From assembly GCA_028277985.1 (NCBI GenBank), contig JANQFG010000031.1, forward strand, positions 1 to 64,000: 64,000 nucleotides of DNA, given 5' to 3'. Numbering within the stretch: the first letter of the stretch is position 1; each line of letters begins with the position of its first letter. The notes under the pieces were generated by a model that saw nothing but the letters and a program-made list of their open reading frames with translations, had not been told where the DNA came from and did no database searches. A program made the translations under genes and the position numbers. Positions 23,990 through 32,290 of this stretch are shown in pieces. This stretch comes from a bacterium (GTDB lineage Bacteria > Desulfobacterota > DSWW01).

Positions 23990-25435
23990 CTAGAACTGGA
24001 AATAGATGAACGGCTCCGGGGTCTCTTCCGCCTTTCCCGGGTAGAAGTTCGTGAAATAGATCACGGAAAGCAACACGCTGCTCACGACCGTGTAAGTCCA
24101 GGCCTTACGCAGCAGGGGTGCGAGATTCGCAAACCGTCTGAAGTAAACTCGCAAAGCATGGTAGAGCACGAGACCGGCCGCGAAAAGGGCCACATGGGAC
24201 TGAAACAGCATCTCCGTTACCGGCCCTGCTTCGGGGAACGAGGCCATGGCCGCGAACACGGAGATCGCGTCGCCGAAGGTGTCCGCACGGAAGAACACCC
24301 ACCCGAGCGTAACGAGCAGGAAAGTGGTTGCCACCGAGACGGCTTCGCCGAAGCGTGATTTCAGGAAGACGTCGAGCGAAGGTGTCGCCTCACAGATCTC
24401 GAGGACCTTTCGATGGGCGACAAGAAGCAGGCCGTGGTAGACGCCCCAGATGAAAAAGGTCCATGCAGCCCCGTGCCAGAGCCCTCCCAGGGCCATGGTG
24501 ATCATCAGGTTGGTGTACATCCGGTACTTGGAGCGCCGGTTGCCCCCGAGAGAAATGTACAGATAGTCCCTGAGCCAGGTGCTCAGGGTGATGTGCCACC
24601 TCCGCCAGAACTCCCTCGGGTTTCTCGCCAGGTAGGGGAGCAGGAAGTTTTCCGGCAGTTCATAGCCGAAAAGTTTCGCACATCCCCGGGCCATGTCCGT
24701 GTACCCGGAGAAATCAAAGTAGATCTGGAAGGTGAATGCCAGGGCCGACACCCAGGCGTCCAAACCGCCGAGCTGGGTGACGTCGGAGAATCCCTGGTTC
24801 ACGATCGGCGCAAGCTTGTCCGCCAGCAGTACCTTCTTGAACAGGCCCAGCATCAGGAGCCTGAGTCCCTCTTCGAAACGATCTCTGCGGAAGGAGACGG
24901 ATTCCCGCAGTTGAGGTATGAGCTGGCCTGCCCGCACGATCGGGCCCGCCAGGAGCTGTGGGAAAAAGGAGAGAAAGCAGGCAAAAAGCGAGAAATCCCG
25001 GATCGGCTTGAACTTGCCTCGATAGCAATCGATGGAGTAGCTCATACCGATGAAGATGTAGAAGGAAATTCCAACGGGAAGAAGGATTTCAAGAGCGTCG
25101 AACGGCCTGTCTCCCCCCAGCATCCCGACCAGATCCGCCCAAGTGCCGAGGAGGAAATTCGTGTACTTGAAGTACGCCAGCAGGCCCAGGTTGAGGGCGA
25201 CAGAGATCCAGACGCCGAGGGTCCTTCTTGCAGGCCATCTCTCCATCCAGAGCCCGGAGAGATAGTTGACCACCGTCACGAAGAAGAGCAGGGAAGCATA
25301 CTGCGGGACCGCGCCCATATAGAAGAGGTAGCTGATCCCCAGGAGCCACCATTTCCGGAACCCGAAAGGAAGAAACCAGAACCCGCCGACCGCAACGGGG
25401 AGGAACAGAGCGAATGCAGTGCTGTTGAAGAGCAT
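23990..25435 (-). CDS. MBOAT family O-acyltransferase (AlgI/PatA-like)
   Basis: The 481-residue polytopic protein starts MLFNSTAFALFLPVAVGGFWFLPF, the standard AlgI-like N-terminus. Conserved blocks are QLLAGPIVRAGQLIPQL, FDFSGYTDMARGCAKLFGYELPENF, NPREFWRRWHITLSTWLRDYLYISLGGNR and ALGGLWHGAAW with the catalytic His at about 321. The family passes acyl groups, usually acetyl, across or at the inner membrane to carbohydrates or lipids. It is six bases downstream of the SGNH hydrolase gene. An MBOAT plus SGNH pair is the usual two-component arrangement in O-acetylation systems. Confidence 0.92.
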   Translation of the reverse strand: MLFNSTAFALFLPVAVGGFWFLPFGFRKWWLLGISYLFYMGAVPQYASLLFFVTVVNYLSGLWMERWPARRTLGVWISVALNLGLLAYFKYTNFLLGTWADLVGMLGGDRPFDALEILLPVGISFYIFIGMSYSIDCYRGKFKPIRDFSLFACFLSFFPQLLAGPIVRAGQLIPQLRESVSFRRDRFEEGLRLLMLGLFKKVLLADKLAPIVNQGFSDVTQLGGLDAWVSALAFTFQIYFDFSGYTDMARGCAKLFGYELPENFLLPYLARNPREFWRRWHITLSTWLRDYLYISLGGNRRSKYRMYTNLMITMALGGLWHGAAWTFFIWGVYHGLLLVAHRKVLEICEATPSLDVFLKSRFGEAVSVATTFLLVTLGWVFFRADTFGDAISVFAAMASFPEAGPVTEMLFQSHVALFAAGLVLYHALRVYFRRFANLAPLLRKAWTYTVVSSVLLSVIYFTNFYPGKAEETPEPFIYFQF

Positions 25436-25441
25436 GACAGG

Positions 25442-26572
25442 TCAGTCCCCGGTTTCGGTGTGCACCGCTGCGGTGGAGGCCCCGTGAGGAAGGAGGCCGC
25501 GGTCCCTGAGTCCTGAAAGCAGAATCTGAGCGAATTTTCGTCCCCCTTTGCCGCTCAGATGGAAATCGTCGAGGAAATACTCCGGGTGGTCTTTCATCTG
25601 ATCGTTCGCCTCCACCAGGATCGCGCCCTTCTTCCTGGCGACCCCCCGAAGGGTATCGTCCACTTGCGCCAGCACGGACAGGAAGTCTTCCGTGTTGTCA
25701 CCTCGTGCCTCGCGGAGCCTCCCCTCATCATATACATAAGTGCACAGGACCGGTGTCGCCCCCAGGGCCCTGGACAGGGTGCACAGAGTGCCGATGTGAT
25801 CCCCCATCTTCTCCAGCCGGGGTGGGAGATTCTCCTCGGAAAGCCTGAAATTGAACAGCCGGGTTCCCTCGAGGGCCACGAGGAGTCGGGCGGCAGTGCC
25901 GTAGAGAAGGTTGCATACCCGGCTCTTCTTCAGGATGTTTCCGATGGGGTGAAATCCCCAGGTCGCATCCGCAATCGGGAGCAACCATTGACCGTCATGG
26001 CTGCCGTCCGCCTCATACTCCCGGGTGTACAGGCAGACAAAGTCGTTCGGGCCGACCAGGAACACCACGATGTCGGGCTGGATGTACTCTCCGATGAGGG
26101 TGAGATTCACGAGATTGGTGGAGTAGGTATAGTGGGCCATCCCGAAATTCAGGACCTCCACGCTTTTCGACAAGGGCGGATCGTTTACCAGCTCCTCGAC
26201 AGCGCCCGGCCACGTGTCTTCGTATCTGCTCTGGTTCTGCCCCAGCGTGACCGAATCGCCAAAACAGGCGATCCGAAACTGGCCCTCGGCCTTCGGGAGG
26301 ATTTCGCGTTCCCTGGATCGATACCCGAGGTTGTTGAAGTTGATCCGGAGGGGTCCATATTCCACGGTCTGGTTCTTCCGTCCCGTGAAGAACCGGTAGC
26401 CGTCCCGCTGCCCCATGAGCTCCAGGCGGTTCTTGCCGAGCATCCAGATGAACCGCCCCTTTGGCTCTTTCCATGCCGTCACGAGCCGTATGCTCAGCTC
26501 CAGAAACAGGCCGATGATGAGCACCCAGGAGAGGACCCATCGGATCGAAGGGAATTGGAACGGGAATCTCAT
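25442..26572 (-). CDS. Membrane-anchored SGNH/GDSL hydrolase
   Basis: The 376-residue protein starts at the ATG at 26572; the frame stays open far upstream but that part is antisense to the IPP isomerase gene. An N-terminal membrane anchor (about 12-32, WVLSWVLIIGLFLELSIRLV) precedes the SGNH domain. Block I is CFGDSVTLGQ (Ser107), block III is LVGPNDFV, and block V is DDFHLSG (Asp335, His338). The catalytic Ser-Asp-His set is therefore complete. It probably acts outside the inner membrane as the partner esterase/acyltransferase of the MBOAT protein encoded next. The ribosome-binding site is weak. Confidence 0.85.
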   Translation of the reverse strand: MRFPFQFPSIRWVLSWVLIIGLFLELSIRLVTAWKEPKGRFIWMLGKNRLELMGQRDGYRFFTGRKNQTVEYGPLRINFNNLGYRSREREILPKAEGQFRIACFGDSVTLGQNQSRYEDTWPGAVEELVNDPPLSKSVEVLNFGMAHYTYSTNLVNLTLIGEYIQPDIVVFLVGPNDFVCLYTREYEADGSHDGQWLLPIADATWGFHPIGNILKKSRVCNLLYGTAARLLVALEGTRLFNFRLSEENLPPRLEKMGDHIGTLCTLSRALGATPVLCTYVYDEGRLREARGDNTEDFLSVLAQVDDTLRGVARKKGAILVEANDQMKDHPEYFLDDFHLSGKGGRKFAQILLSGLRDRGLLPHGASTAAVHTETGD

Positions 26573-26610
26573 GGTTTTCGGGTCTATCCTGGGTTCAGGT
26601 CTAGGTCGGG

Positions 26611-27648
26611 CTATCGATCCAACTTCCTCTGGATCACCCACTCTTTCAGCCTCGGCCCGAGGATGACGCTCACCTTCCGAAGCTCGGCGACGTTCTTGCA
26701 CCCGGTCAGGAACAGGGCATGCCGGAAATCCTGCTCGAGGGCATCCACGTAGTTCTCGACTCCCTGGACGCCGTCCTTGGACAGGATCCGGAGAAAGGGC
26801 AGGGCGATGCCGCAAAGGTCGGCCCCGAGCGAGATCGCCTTGGCCATGTGAAGGCCGTTTCGCAGCCCGCCGGTAGCGATGACGGGCAGCTCTGCACTCC
26901 TGGCTTCGAGGATGGATGCAGCCGTCGGGATCCCCCACTGCCGGAAACGTGAAGAGTCCTTTCCGGACCGTATGCTGTCGATGAGGGTCCAGCTCGTTCC
27001 TCCCAGCCCACCCACATCGATGGCTGCCACGCCTGCCTTCTTCAGCAGCTCTGCCGCCTGCCGGCTGATCCCGTTGCCCACCTCCTTGCCGATCACCGGG
27101 AAACCGACCGCCGTGCAAAGGCCGGCCAGCGCGTCTGCGCAGCCCGCGAAATCATCGTCCCCTTCGTTCTGGAAGATCTCCTGGCCCGGATTGATATGCA
27201 CGCAGAGGCCGTCCGCCCCGATCGCCTCCACTGCCTGGGCCACCCTGTCCGGAGAGACCTGCTTGAGGGCCGTGATCCCGATGTTGCCCAGGAGCACTGT
27301 AGAAGGCGCCACGGACCGCACGGAAAAGGTCGGGGTCAGTTCCGGTTTTTCGATCATGGCCCGCTGGGACCCAACGCCGAAGGCGAGTCCCTTGCGCTCG
27401 GCCACCCCGGCCAGTGCCTCGTTGATCTGCCTCGCTTCCTCGCACCCTCCGGTGATCGCCGCGATCATCAGGGGGAGCTCGAGCTTCCTGCCGAGAAACT
27501 CGCACGAGGTGCTTATCTCTTCCAGATCCGTTTCCGGAAGGGATTGATGCACCAGATGGACATCATCGAACAGCGTGTCGCCCGCCTGGACTTCCTGGTT
27601 CAAGCAGATGTTCAGGTGTTCGATCTTTCGAATTTCCGTGAGATTCAT
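26611..27648 (-). CDS. fni: Type 2 isopentenyl-diphosphate delta-isomerase
   Basis: The 345-residue enzyme has the full length of the family. Landmarks are RKIEHLNICLNQEV at the N-terminus, FLGRKLELPLMIAAITGG, the FMN/NADPH-site GVGSQRAM, NIGITALKQ, CVHINPGQEIFQ, VIGKEVGNGIS, DVGGLGGTSW and ATGGLRNGLHMAKAISLGADL. It converts IPP to DMAPP in the cytoplasm using reduced FMN. Its place between a UbiA prenyltransferase and an SGNH gene, in an operon headed by HMG-CoA reductase, points to a dedicated prenyl-diphosphate supply for this pathway. Confidence 0.95.
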   Translation of the reverse strand: MNLTEIRKIEHLNICLNQEVQAGDTLFDDVHLVHQSLPETDLEEISTSCEFLGRKLELPLMIAAITGGCEEARQINEALAGVAERKGLAFGVGSQRAMIEKPELTPTFSVRSVAPSTVLLGNIGITALKQVSPDRVAQAVEAIGADGLCVHINPGQEIFQNEGDDDFAGCADALAGLCTAVGFPVIGKEVGNGISRQAAELLKKAGVAAIDVGGLGGTSWTLIDSIRSGKDSSRFRQWGIPTAASILEARSAELPVIATGGLRNGLHMAKAISLGADLCGIALPFLRILSKDGVQGVENYVDALEQDFRHALFLTGCKNVAELRKVSVILGPRLKEWVIQRKLDR

Positions 27649-27687
27649 GGTCGGGTCACATTCCTCTAGAAGGATTTGCCCTCGCTC

Positions 27688-28551
27688 CTATCCCCCGTAC
27701 CAGCCGAAGAAGAGCCGCACCATGATGGTGATCCAGACGATCCCGTACACGACCCGCAGCTTCATCCAGTAGGAGTCCATCTTCTGGTTCGCATTGAAGA
27801 ACAGGGGCAGGAGCAGCAGAACCCCCTGGATCTCTCCAAGGAGGAAAACCGTGTATGCGGCTGCGATGACATACATCGCCCGGGCGAGCAGGATCGCTTT
27901 TGGGATGCCGATCACGATCGGCGTGGTTTTCAGATCGTACTGTTTGTCCGATTCATAGTCCTTGATGCACTGGACGATTTCGAAGGAGGCGGTGAAGATC
28001 CCGATCAGCAGGATGAGCTTGATTCCCTGGGGAGAGAAATCCGGAATCGCCGGCCACGCCATCGAAACGCCCCAGACGAAGCAGCCGATGATGTCGAAAT
28101 AGGCCATGTTCTTGAAGTAGTCGGTGTACAGGAAGATGATCAACAGGGCGAGGATCACGCCGAAGCAGACGCTCTGGCTGTAGAGCAGCGTCAGGATCAG
28201 CAAGGCCGCGCTCACACAGACGATGAGCGCAAAGGCGGTTCGCTTGTGATCCCTGATGTAGAGCGCCTTGGTGTGGTCCTTTTCCGGGTTGGCCAGGTCG
28301 ATGTCCACGTCGATGAAATCGTTGATGAAGTAGACGAGGACATTCAGTACGAAGGTGACCGCCATCCGGATCGCGATGTCCGCGATCCCGAAGTGGAACG
28401 CCAGAAGGAGCATGAAGTTGGTGATGAGGGAGTTCGCCTCCCTGCGCTTGAGCCGGTCGATGATCGCGTCCGCAAGCAGCTTGTAGCAGACCTTCAGGGT
28501 GTTTTCCTTGGCTTGCTCGGCACCCGGATCAAGGGCGTTTGTCTCTTCCAT
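27688..28551 (-). CDS. UbiA-family prenyltransferase
   Basis: The 287-residue protein has about eight hydrophobic helices. The first Asp-rich motif is N77-D78-FIDVDID (NDxxDxxxD form), followed by NPEKDHTKAL. The second motif is CIKDYESDKQYDLKTTPIV, with Asp198, Asp202 and Asp206. These bind the Mg-diphosphate of a prenyl donor. UbiA proteins prenylate aromatic, heme or lipid acceptors, elongate carotenoids (LyeJ type), or act as membrane terpene cyclases. A carotenoid-elongase or terpene-cyclase role is suggested only by the neighbouring DUF422 gene. It has 39-49 base gaps to its neighbours in the operon. Confidence 0.88.
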   Translation of the reverse strand: MEETNALDPGAEQAKENTLKVCYKLLADAIIDRLKRREANSLITNFMLLLAFHFGIADIAIRMAVTFVLNVLVYFINDFIDVDIDLANPEKDHTKALYIRDHKRTAFALIVCVSAALLILTLLYSQSVCFGVILALLIIFLYTDYFKNMAYFDIIGCFVWGVSMAWPAIPDFSPQGIKLILLIGIFTASFEIVQCIKDYESDKQYDLKTTPIVIGIPKAILLARAMYVIAAAYTVFLLGEIQGVLLLLPLFFNANQKMDSYWMKLRVVYGIVWITIMVRLFFGWYGG

Positions 28552-28599
28552 AGAAATGCGTTCCTCCCACCATGGTATCGGTTCTTTTGTCCTCCAGGC

Positions 28600-29322
28600 T
28601 TAGGTCTCGGGGTCCAGCCAGAGGTTCTGGACCGCCTTGACGCCTGCCAGGAGAACGAAGGGCATCATCCCGGCAAACCCGATCAGTGCGTATTGAGGAT
28701 AGCCGTCCATACAGCTGAGCAGGGCAAAAAAGGCAAACATGCAGAAATAAACGCCGGATGGCAGGTAATGGATGAACTGCTTTCCAAGGGGGACATATCG
28801 GCCGACCCGCAGGTCATAGAGACGGACGAGCAGGCTGATCGTGAACCCGACCAGGAACCAGCCGATGAAGTTCTGGATCGGGATGTCGAAGTAGCTGCCG
28901 CCGAATTCCCAGACCCATCGCTTCCGTTCGGGGCACACCATGATCGGGTCGAAGAGCATGTCGAGATTCATGGCCATCAGGCCGTCCAGCCCGGCCATCC
29001 CGAGGACTGCGAGACAAAGGCGCAGGCCCTTTCCCTCGAGCCCTTTCAGGCTGCCCACGATCAGGTTCGTGGTGTTGTAGGCACAGTATAGGATCAGCCA
29101 CCAGGACAGGGGCGTGAAGATCGGAACCGTGCCGAGGAACATGACCCGATCCGGCTGGTAGTGGAACTTGCCGAAGACCCAACCGTACGTAGCACCCACG
29201 TGTTCGGACGCGAGCCCCAGCGTGAAGCCGATGACAAGAAAGAGGAGGGTCCGGGTCCTGCCGTGGACGTAAAGCGAATGCAGAAAGGCGAAGATGTGAA
29301 TCGAATGGAGCCAGGGGATCAT
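28600..29322 (-). CDS. DUF422 / CruF-like carotenoid biosynthesis membrane protein
   Basis: The 240-residue polytopic protein has the DUF422 pattern: GLASEHVGATYGWVFGKFHYQ, GTVPIFTPLSWWLILYCAYNTTNL, AGLDGLMAMNLDMLFDPIMV and WVWEFGGSYFDIPIQNFIGWFLVG. Characterised members are the CruF-type hydratases of gamma- and C50-carotenoid pathways (water addition to a terminal prenyl double bond). No phytoene synthase or desaturase lies nearby, so the substrate may be a different polyprenyl compound. It is translated 27 bases after the HMG-CoA reductase/cyclase fusion gene. Confidence 0.82.
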   Translation of the reverse strand: MIPWLHSIHIFAFLHSLYVHGRTRTLLFLVIGFTLGLASEHVGATYGWVFGKFHYQPDRVMFLGTVPIFTPLSWWLILYCAYNTTNLIVGSLKGLEGKGLRLCLAVLGMAGLDGLMAMNLDMLFDPIMVCPERKRWVWEFGGSYFDIPIQNFIGWFLVGFTISLLVRLYDLRVGRYVPLGKQFIHYLPSGVYFCMFAFFALLSCMDGYPQYALIGFAGMMPFVLLAGVKAVQNLWLDPET

Positions 29323-29349
29323 AGCCAGCCCTTGTCGTAATAGCGATGA

Positions 29350-32148
29350 TCAGGGATGAATCCCTGCGGAGCGTGCGGCAATCAACCCACTCGCTGTCAG
29401 GGCGTGTGACACGGACTCTACGTGGAATAGAAGCGGTCTCGGCCCGTACATCTCCGGCCTGCAGGGCCAGCTCCCGTCCGCCTTCTGCCGATCGAGGAGA
29501 TAGACCACGCCGTTCCGGATCACGCCTCGGTAGCGGTCCGCGTCACAGCGGCAGAGCTCGGTGATGGCGATGCCCGTGGCGCTCGCGCAGGACGAGGCGC
29601 CCGGCGTGATGCCCCAGCCACCGTCATTGTTGACCGCCGCGAGCAGTGCGGCTCGTCCCTTGACCGCCGTACGCTCCTGGGCGGGAAGCCCTCTGAGGAC
29701 CGCGGACTGAACACATGGGAAGTTCCGATAGAATCCCCCTGTCCACCCTCCGTCCAGGTCCTGCCGGCCGCTCAGCCACTCGATCGGTTTGCTGAAATCA
29801 AAGGGCTCGTCCTCTCCGCACAACCGGATCGCCTCCATGATGTGTCCGAGCACGTCTGCCACGACCGCATCCCCGGCGGACTGCCAGGTGGACCAGAGCC
29901 CGTCCGGTCGAAGGCCCTCTTGCAGATGCTTAAGGCCGCTGCGGATTGCCTTTCGGACCTGCGTTCTCCTCTCTTCGTCTTCCTCGAATCGCTCGGCCTG
30001 CTTCAGGGCGATGATCACCTGGGCCGTGGATTCGTTGTCCGAGACGATGCCCGCCGAATAGCCCCATCCGCCATCCTCGTTCTGGTTCCTCAGGAGATAG
30101 GCCAGCGCCTGTGACAACCCGTTGTTCCGGAACTCCAGATCGGTCGCAAAGGCCTGGATGAAGCTCGATGTGCCCCAGATGTCCAGGCGGACGTAGTTCC
30201 AGTAGCCCGCGTCCTGTTGAGAATTGATCAGCGAGGAGGCCGCCAGCTTCGCTTCCCGCAGGCGGTTCGCTTCGCTGAAGGCCAGGAAGGCCATGGCGGT
30301 CGAGACCGGGTTGTTCCAGATCGAGCCGTCTTCCCATTGAAGGGCCTGGAGAGGTTCGGCCGCCTCCAGGTCGCCCAGCAGGACACGCACCGCAAGCAGA
30401 TCCGCAAGGGCCCACGGTTTGATCGTCTCCCGCTTCTGCTCGGTGTCGGTCAGGTCCCGGATGCCGGTCAGGATTTCGTCTTTCGGCACGTACGCGTTCA
30501 GGGACCGCCCGGCAAAATTGGCCAGGGCCGCAAGGGTCTCGGTCTTTCGCAGGAAGATCGGGTCGAACAGGAGCGGGTCCGACAGATCGATGGCGCCGAA
30601 CTTTTCCATGGCAAGGGAGTAAGCCATCTGCTCGTAGGTCTGTGCGACCTGGTGGTGATCCTGGATGGCCTGGCCCCGGAGCCAGAGACGCGCCTTCTGC
30701 ACGGCATCATCGTATTCACCCGACTTGTCGAGGGCGACCACCGCGATGGCCGTCTCGAAGATTCGCGGGCTGGAGAGTCCCGACCACTTTCCGCTCGCCT
30801 CCTGGGTGTCCAGTGCGTAACCGAGCGCCTTGTGGATCGCCCGGGTCAACCCGGCGTCCGGTCCTCGCAGGTCTGTCAGGGCCCTCTGCACGGCGTCGGT
30901 GGTGATCTCTCCCTTCTTGACCACGTCCCGAACCACGTGCTGCAACTCCTCACCTCTTGCGCCCAGGGTCAGAGCGATGCTTCGGGCGTGCATGGACATG
31001 TGTCCCCGCTGAATCCCCTCGGTCGCCAGGGCACGGACCGCAGCCAGGTTCTGGGCGATTCCTACGGCCGCGGCGATCCTTCCGAGATCCGATGCGTTCT
31101 GGACCTTCATCAGCTTGAGGCATGCTTGGGCGATCCGGTTCACGGACACGCCCCCGCCCACGATTCCTACCGCCATGGGTAGCTTGAGCTCGCCAGTGAC
31201 GAACCGGCCGTCTTCGGCCTCCTCGAGCCTCCAGACCGCCAGGGGCTTGTAGGACCCGTCCCGGCAGGCGAAGGCATGGGCACCGGCTTCTATGCTTCGC
31301 CAGTCGTTGCCCGAGGCGAGGATGACGGCGTCGATCCCGTTCATGATCCCCTTGTTGTGGGTGGTAGCCCTGTAAGGGTCCAGTTCGGCGAACCGGGAGG
31401 CAGCCACGATGCCTTCGGCCACCCTGTCCGCGGTGAAGTCCTTGGTGACGAATGCCTCCACCGGAATGCGTACGCGGCTCGTCACACAGCGCCGGTCTGC
31501 CAGGTTGGAGAGGATGCGAAGGCCTACCTTACCGCCCGTGAGCTCCTCGAAAGTGGCTGCCATCGCCTCGCACGCCGTGTTGATGAGGTTCGCCCCCATG
31601 GCATCACGGCAGTCCAGGATGAGGTGCACCACGATATGACCGTTCGGGTCGTCCAGGATCCTGAACTCGATGTCCCGGGCGCCTCCGCCCCTTGCCTGGA
31701 GGCGGGGGTGGATCTGGTCGATCTGTTCGATCAGATTGGCCTTCTCGCTCTTGAGCCGTTCCATGGCGGCCGGGACATCCGGCACGCCGCGGATCTCCAC
31801 CTGCCCGATCATCCAGGGGTCATCGCACTCCGTAGTGATTCCTCCTCCTTCCTTTGAGAACTTGGCGCCGTACGATGCCGCCGCAATCACGGAAGGCTCT
31901 TCGATGGCCATCGGGACGAGCACCGGACGGCCGTCGATCACGAAATTGGTGGCAATGCCCAGGGGCATATAGGAAACGCCGATCACGTTCTCCACCGTGG
32001 TGGAAGCGACCCGCACGGCCTCCTGGGCCGCGACGAGGAGCTGTACGTCCTGATCGTTCAATTCGCCCTGCCGCACGAGCAGGGAAAGGCGCTCCTCAAC
32101 CGAGAGGTTTCGGAAGCCGGACATGCTCAAGGTCTCTTGCGCCATCAT
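29350..32148 (-). CDS. HMG-CoA reductase (class II) fused to a terpene-cyclase-like domain
   Basis: The protein has 932 residues. Residues ~10-430 are a class II (degradative-type) HMG-CoA reductase: ENVIG at 53-57, AIEEPSVIAAAS (Glu83/84), DAMGAN at 182-187, HNKGIMNGIDAV (Lys266), ASGNDWR (Asp282) and RGHMSMHA (His383). This is the complete catalytic set by analogy with Pseudomonas mevalonii. Residues ~437-932 form an alpha-alpha toroid with QW-like repeats of squalene-hopene/oxidosqualene cyclases and class II terpene synthases: NEDGGWG near 690, DLDGGW near 799, NNDGGWG near 842 and KADGSW near 891. The expected DXDD acid is degenerate (SDNESTA near 704). It starts at ATG-ATG after GGAG; a CATAAT -10-like box lies at 32222-32227. 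First gene of the operon. Confidence 0.85.
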   Translation of the reverse strand: MMAQETLSMSGFRNLSVEERLSLLVRQGELNDQDVQLLVAAQEAVRVASTTVENVIGVSYMPLGIATNFVIDGRPVLVPMAIEEPSVIAAASYGAKFSKEGGGITTECDDPWMIGQVEIRGVPDVPAAMERLKSEKANLIEQIDQIHPRLQARGGGARDIEFRILDDPNGHIVVHLILDCRDAMGANLINTACEAMAATFEELTGGKVGLRILSNLADRRCVTSRVRIPVEAFVTKDFTADRVAEGIVAASRFAELDPYRATTHNKGIMNGIDAVILASGNDWRSIEAGAHAFACRDGSYKPLAVWRLEEAEDGRFVTGELKLPMAVGIVGGGVSVNRIAQACLKLMKVQNASDLGRIAAAVGIAQNLAAVRALATEGIQRGHMSMHARSIALTLGARGEELQHVVRDVVKKGEITTDAVQRALTDLRGPDAGLTRAIHKALGYALDTQEASGKWSGLSSPRIFETAIAVVALDKSGEYDDAVQKARLWLRGQAIQDHHQVAQTYEQMAYSLAMEKFGAIDLSDPLLFDPIFLRKTETLAALANFAGRSLNAYVPKDEILTGIRDLTDTEQKRETIKPWALADLLAVRVLLGDLEAAEPLQALQWEDGSIWNNPVSTAMAFLAFSEANRLREAKLAASSLINSQQDAGYWNYVRLDIWGTSSFIQAFATDLEFRNNGLSQALAYLLRNQNEDGGWGYSAGIVSDNESTAQVIIALKQAERFEEDEERRTQVRKAIRSGLKHLQEGLRPDGLWSTWQSAGDAVVADVLGHIMEAIRLCGEDEPFDFSKPIEWLSGRQDLDGGWTGGFYRNFPCVQSAVLRGLPAQERTAVKGRAALLAAVNNDGGWGITPGASSCASATGIAITELCRCDADRYRGVIRNGVVYLLDRQKADGSWPCRPEMYGPRPLLFHVESVSHALTASGLIAARSAGIHP

Positions 32149-32290
32149 GGTCTCCAGAGCTGAAAAAGTGTTTAGGAAACAGGCTGTAACGATTCAGATC
32201 CCGGGTGTCATCGCAGGCCGTATTATGAATCATTAGCAGGAAAAATGGAAGGCAGACCGGGTTGAGCCAGGGCTGAACCGAATCGACTCG

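Noticed and set aside
26573-27118. N-terminal extension of the SGNH hydrolase frame
   Set aside because: It lies antiparallel in codon phase to the IPP isomerase gene and has no protein-like features; the membrane anchor starts at the ATG at 26572.
27676-29091. 471-codon plus-strand frame opposite the UbiA and DUF422 genes
   Set aside because: Its translation is low-complexity, rich in Asp, Glu, Gln and His, and mirrors two real membrane-protein genes on the other strand; a GC-rich antisense shadow.
32222-32250. Promoter for the isoprenoid operon (CATAAT with an upstream TTCCAT)
   Set aside because: The -10 is good but the -35 matches only about half the consensus, so I did not list it as a separate feature.
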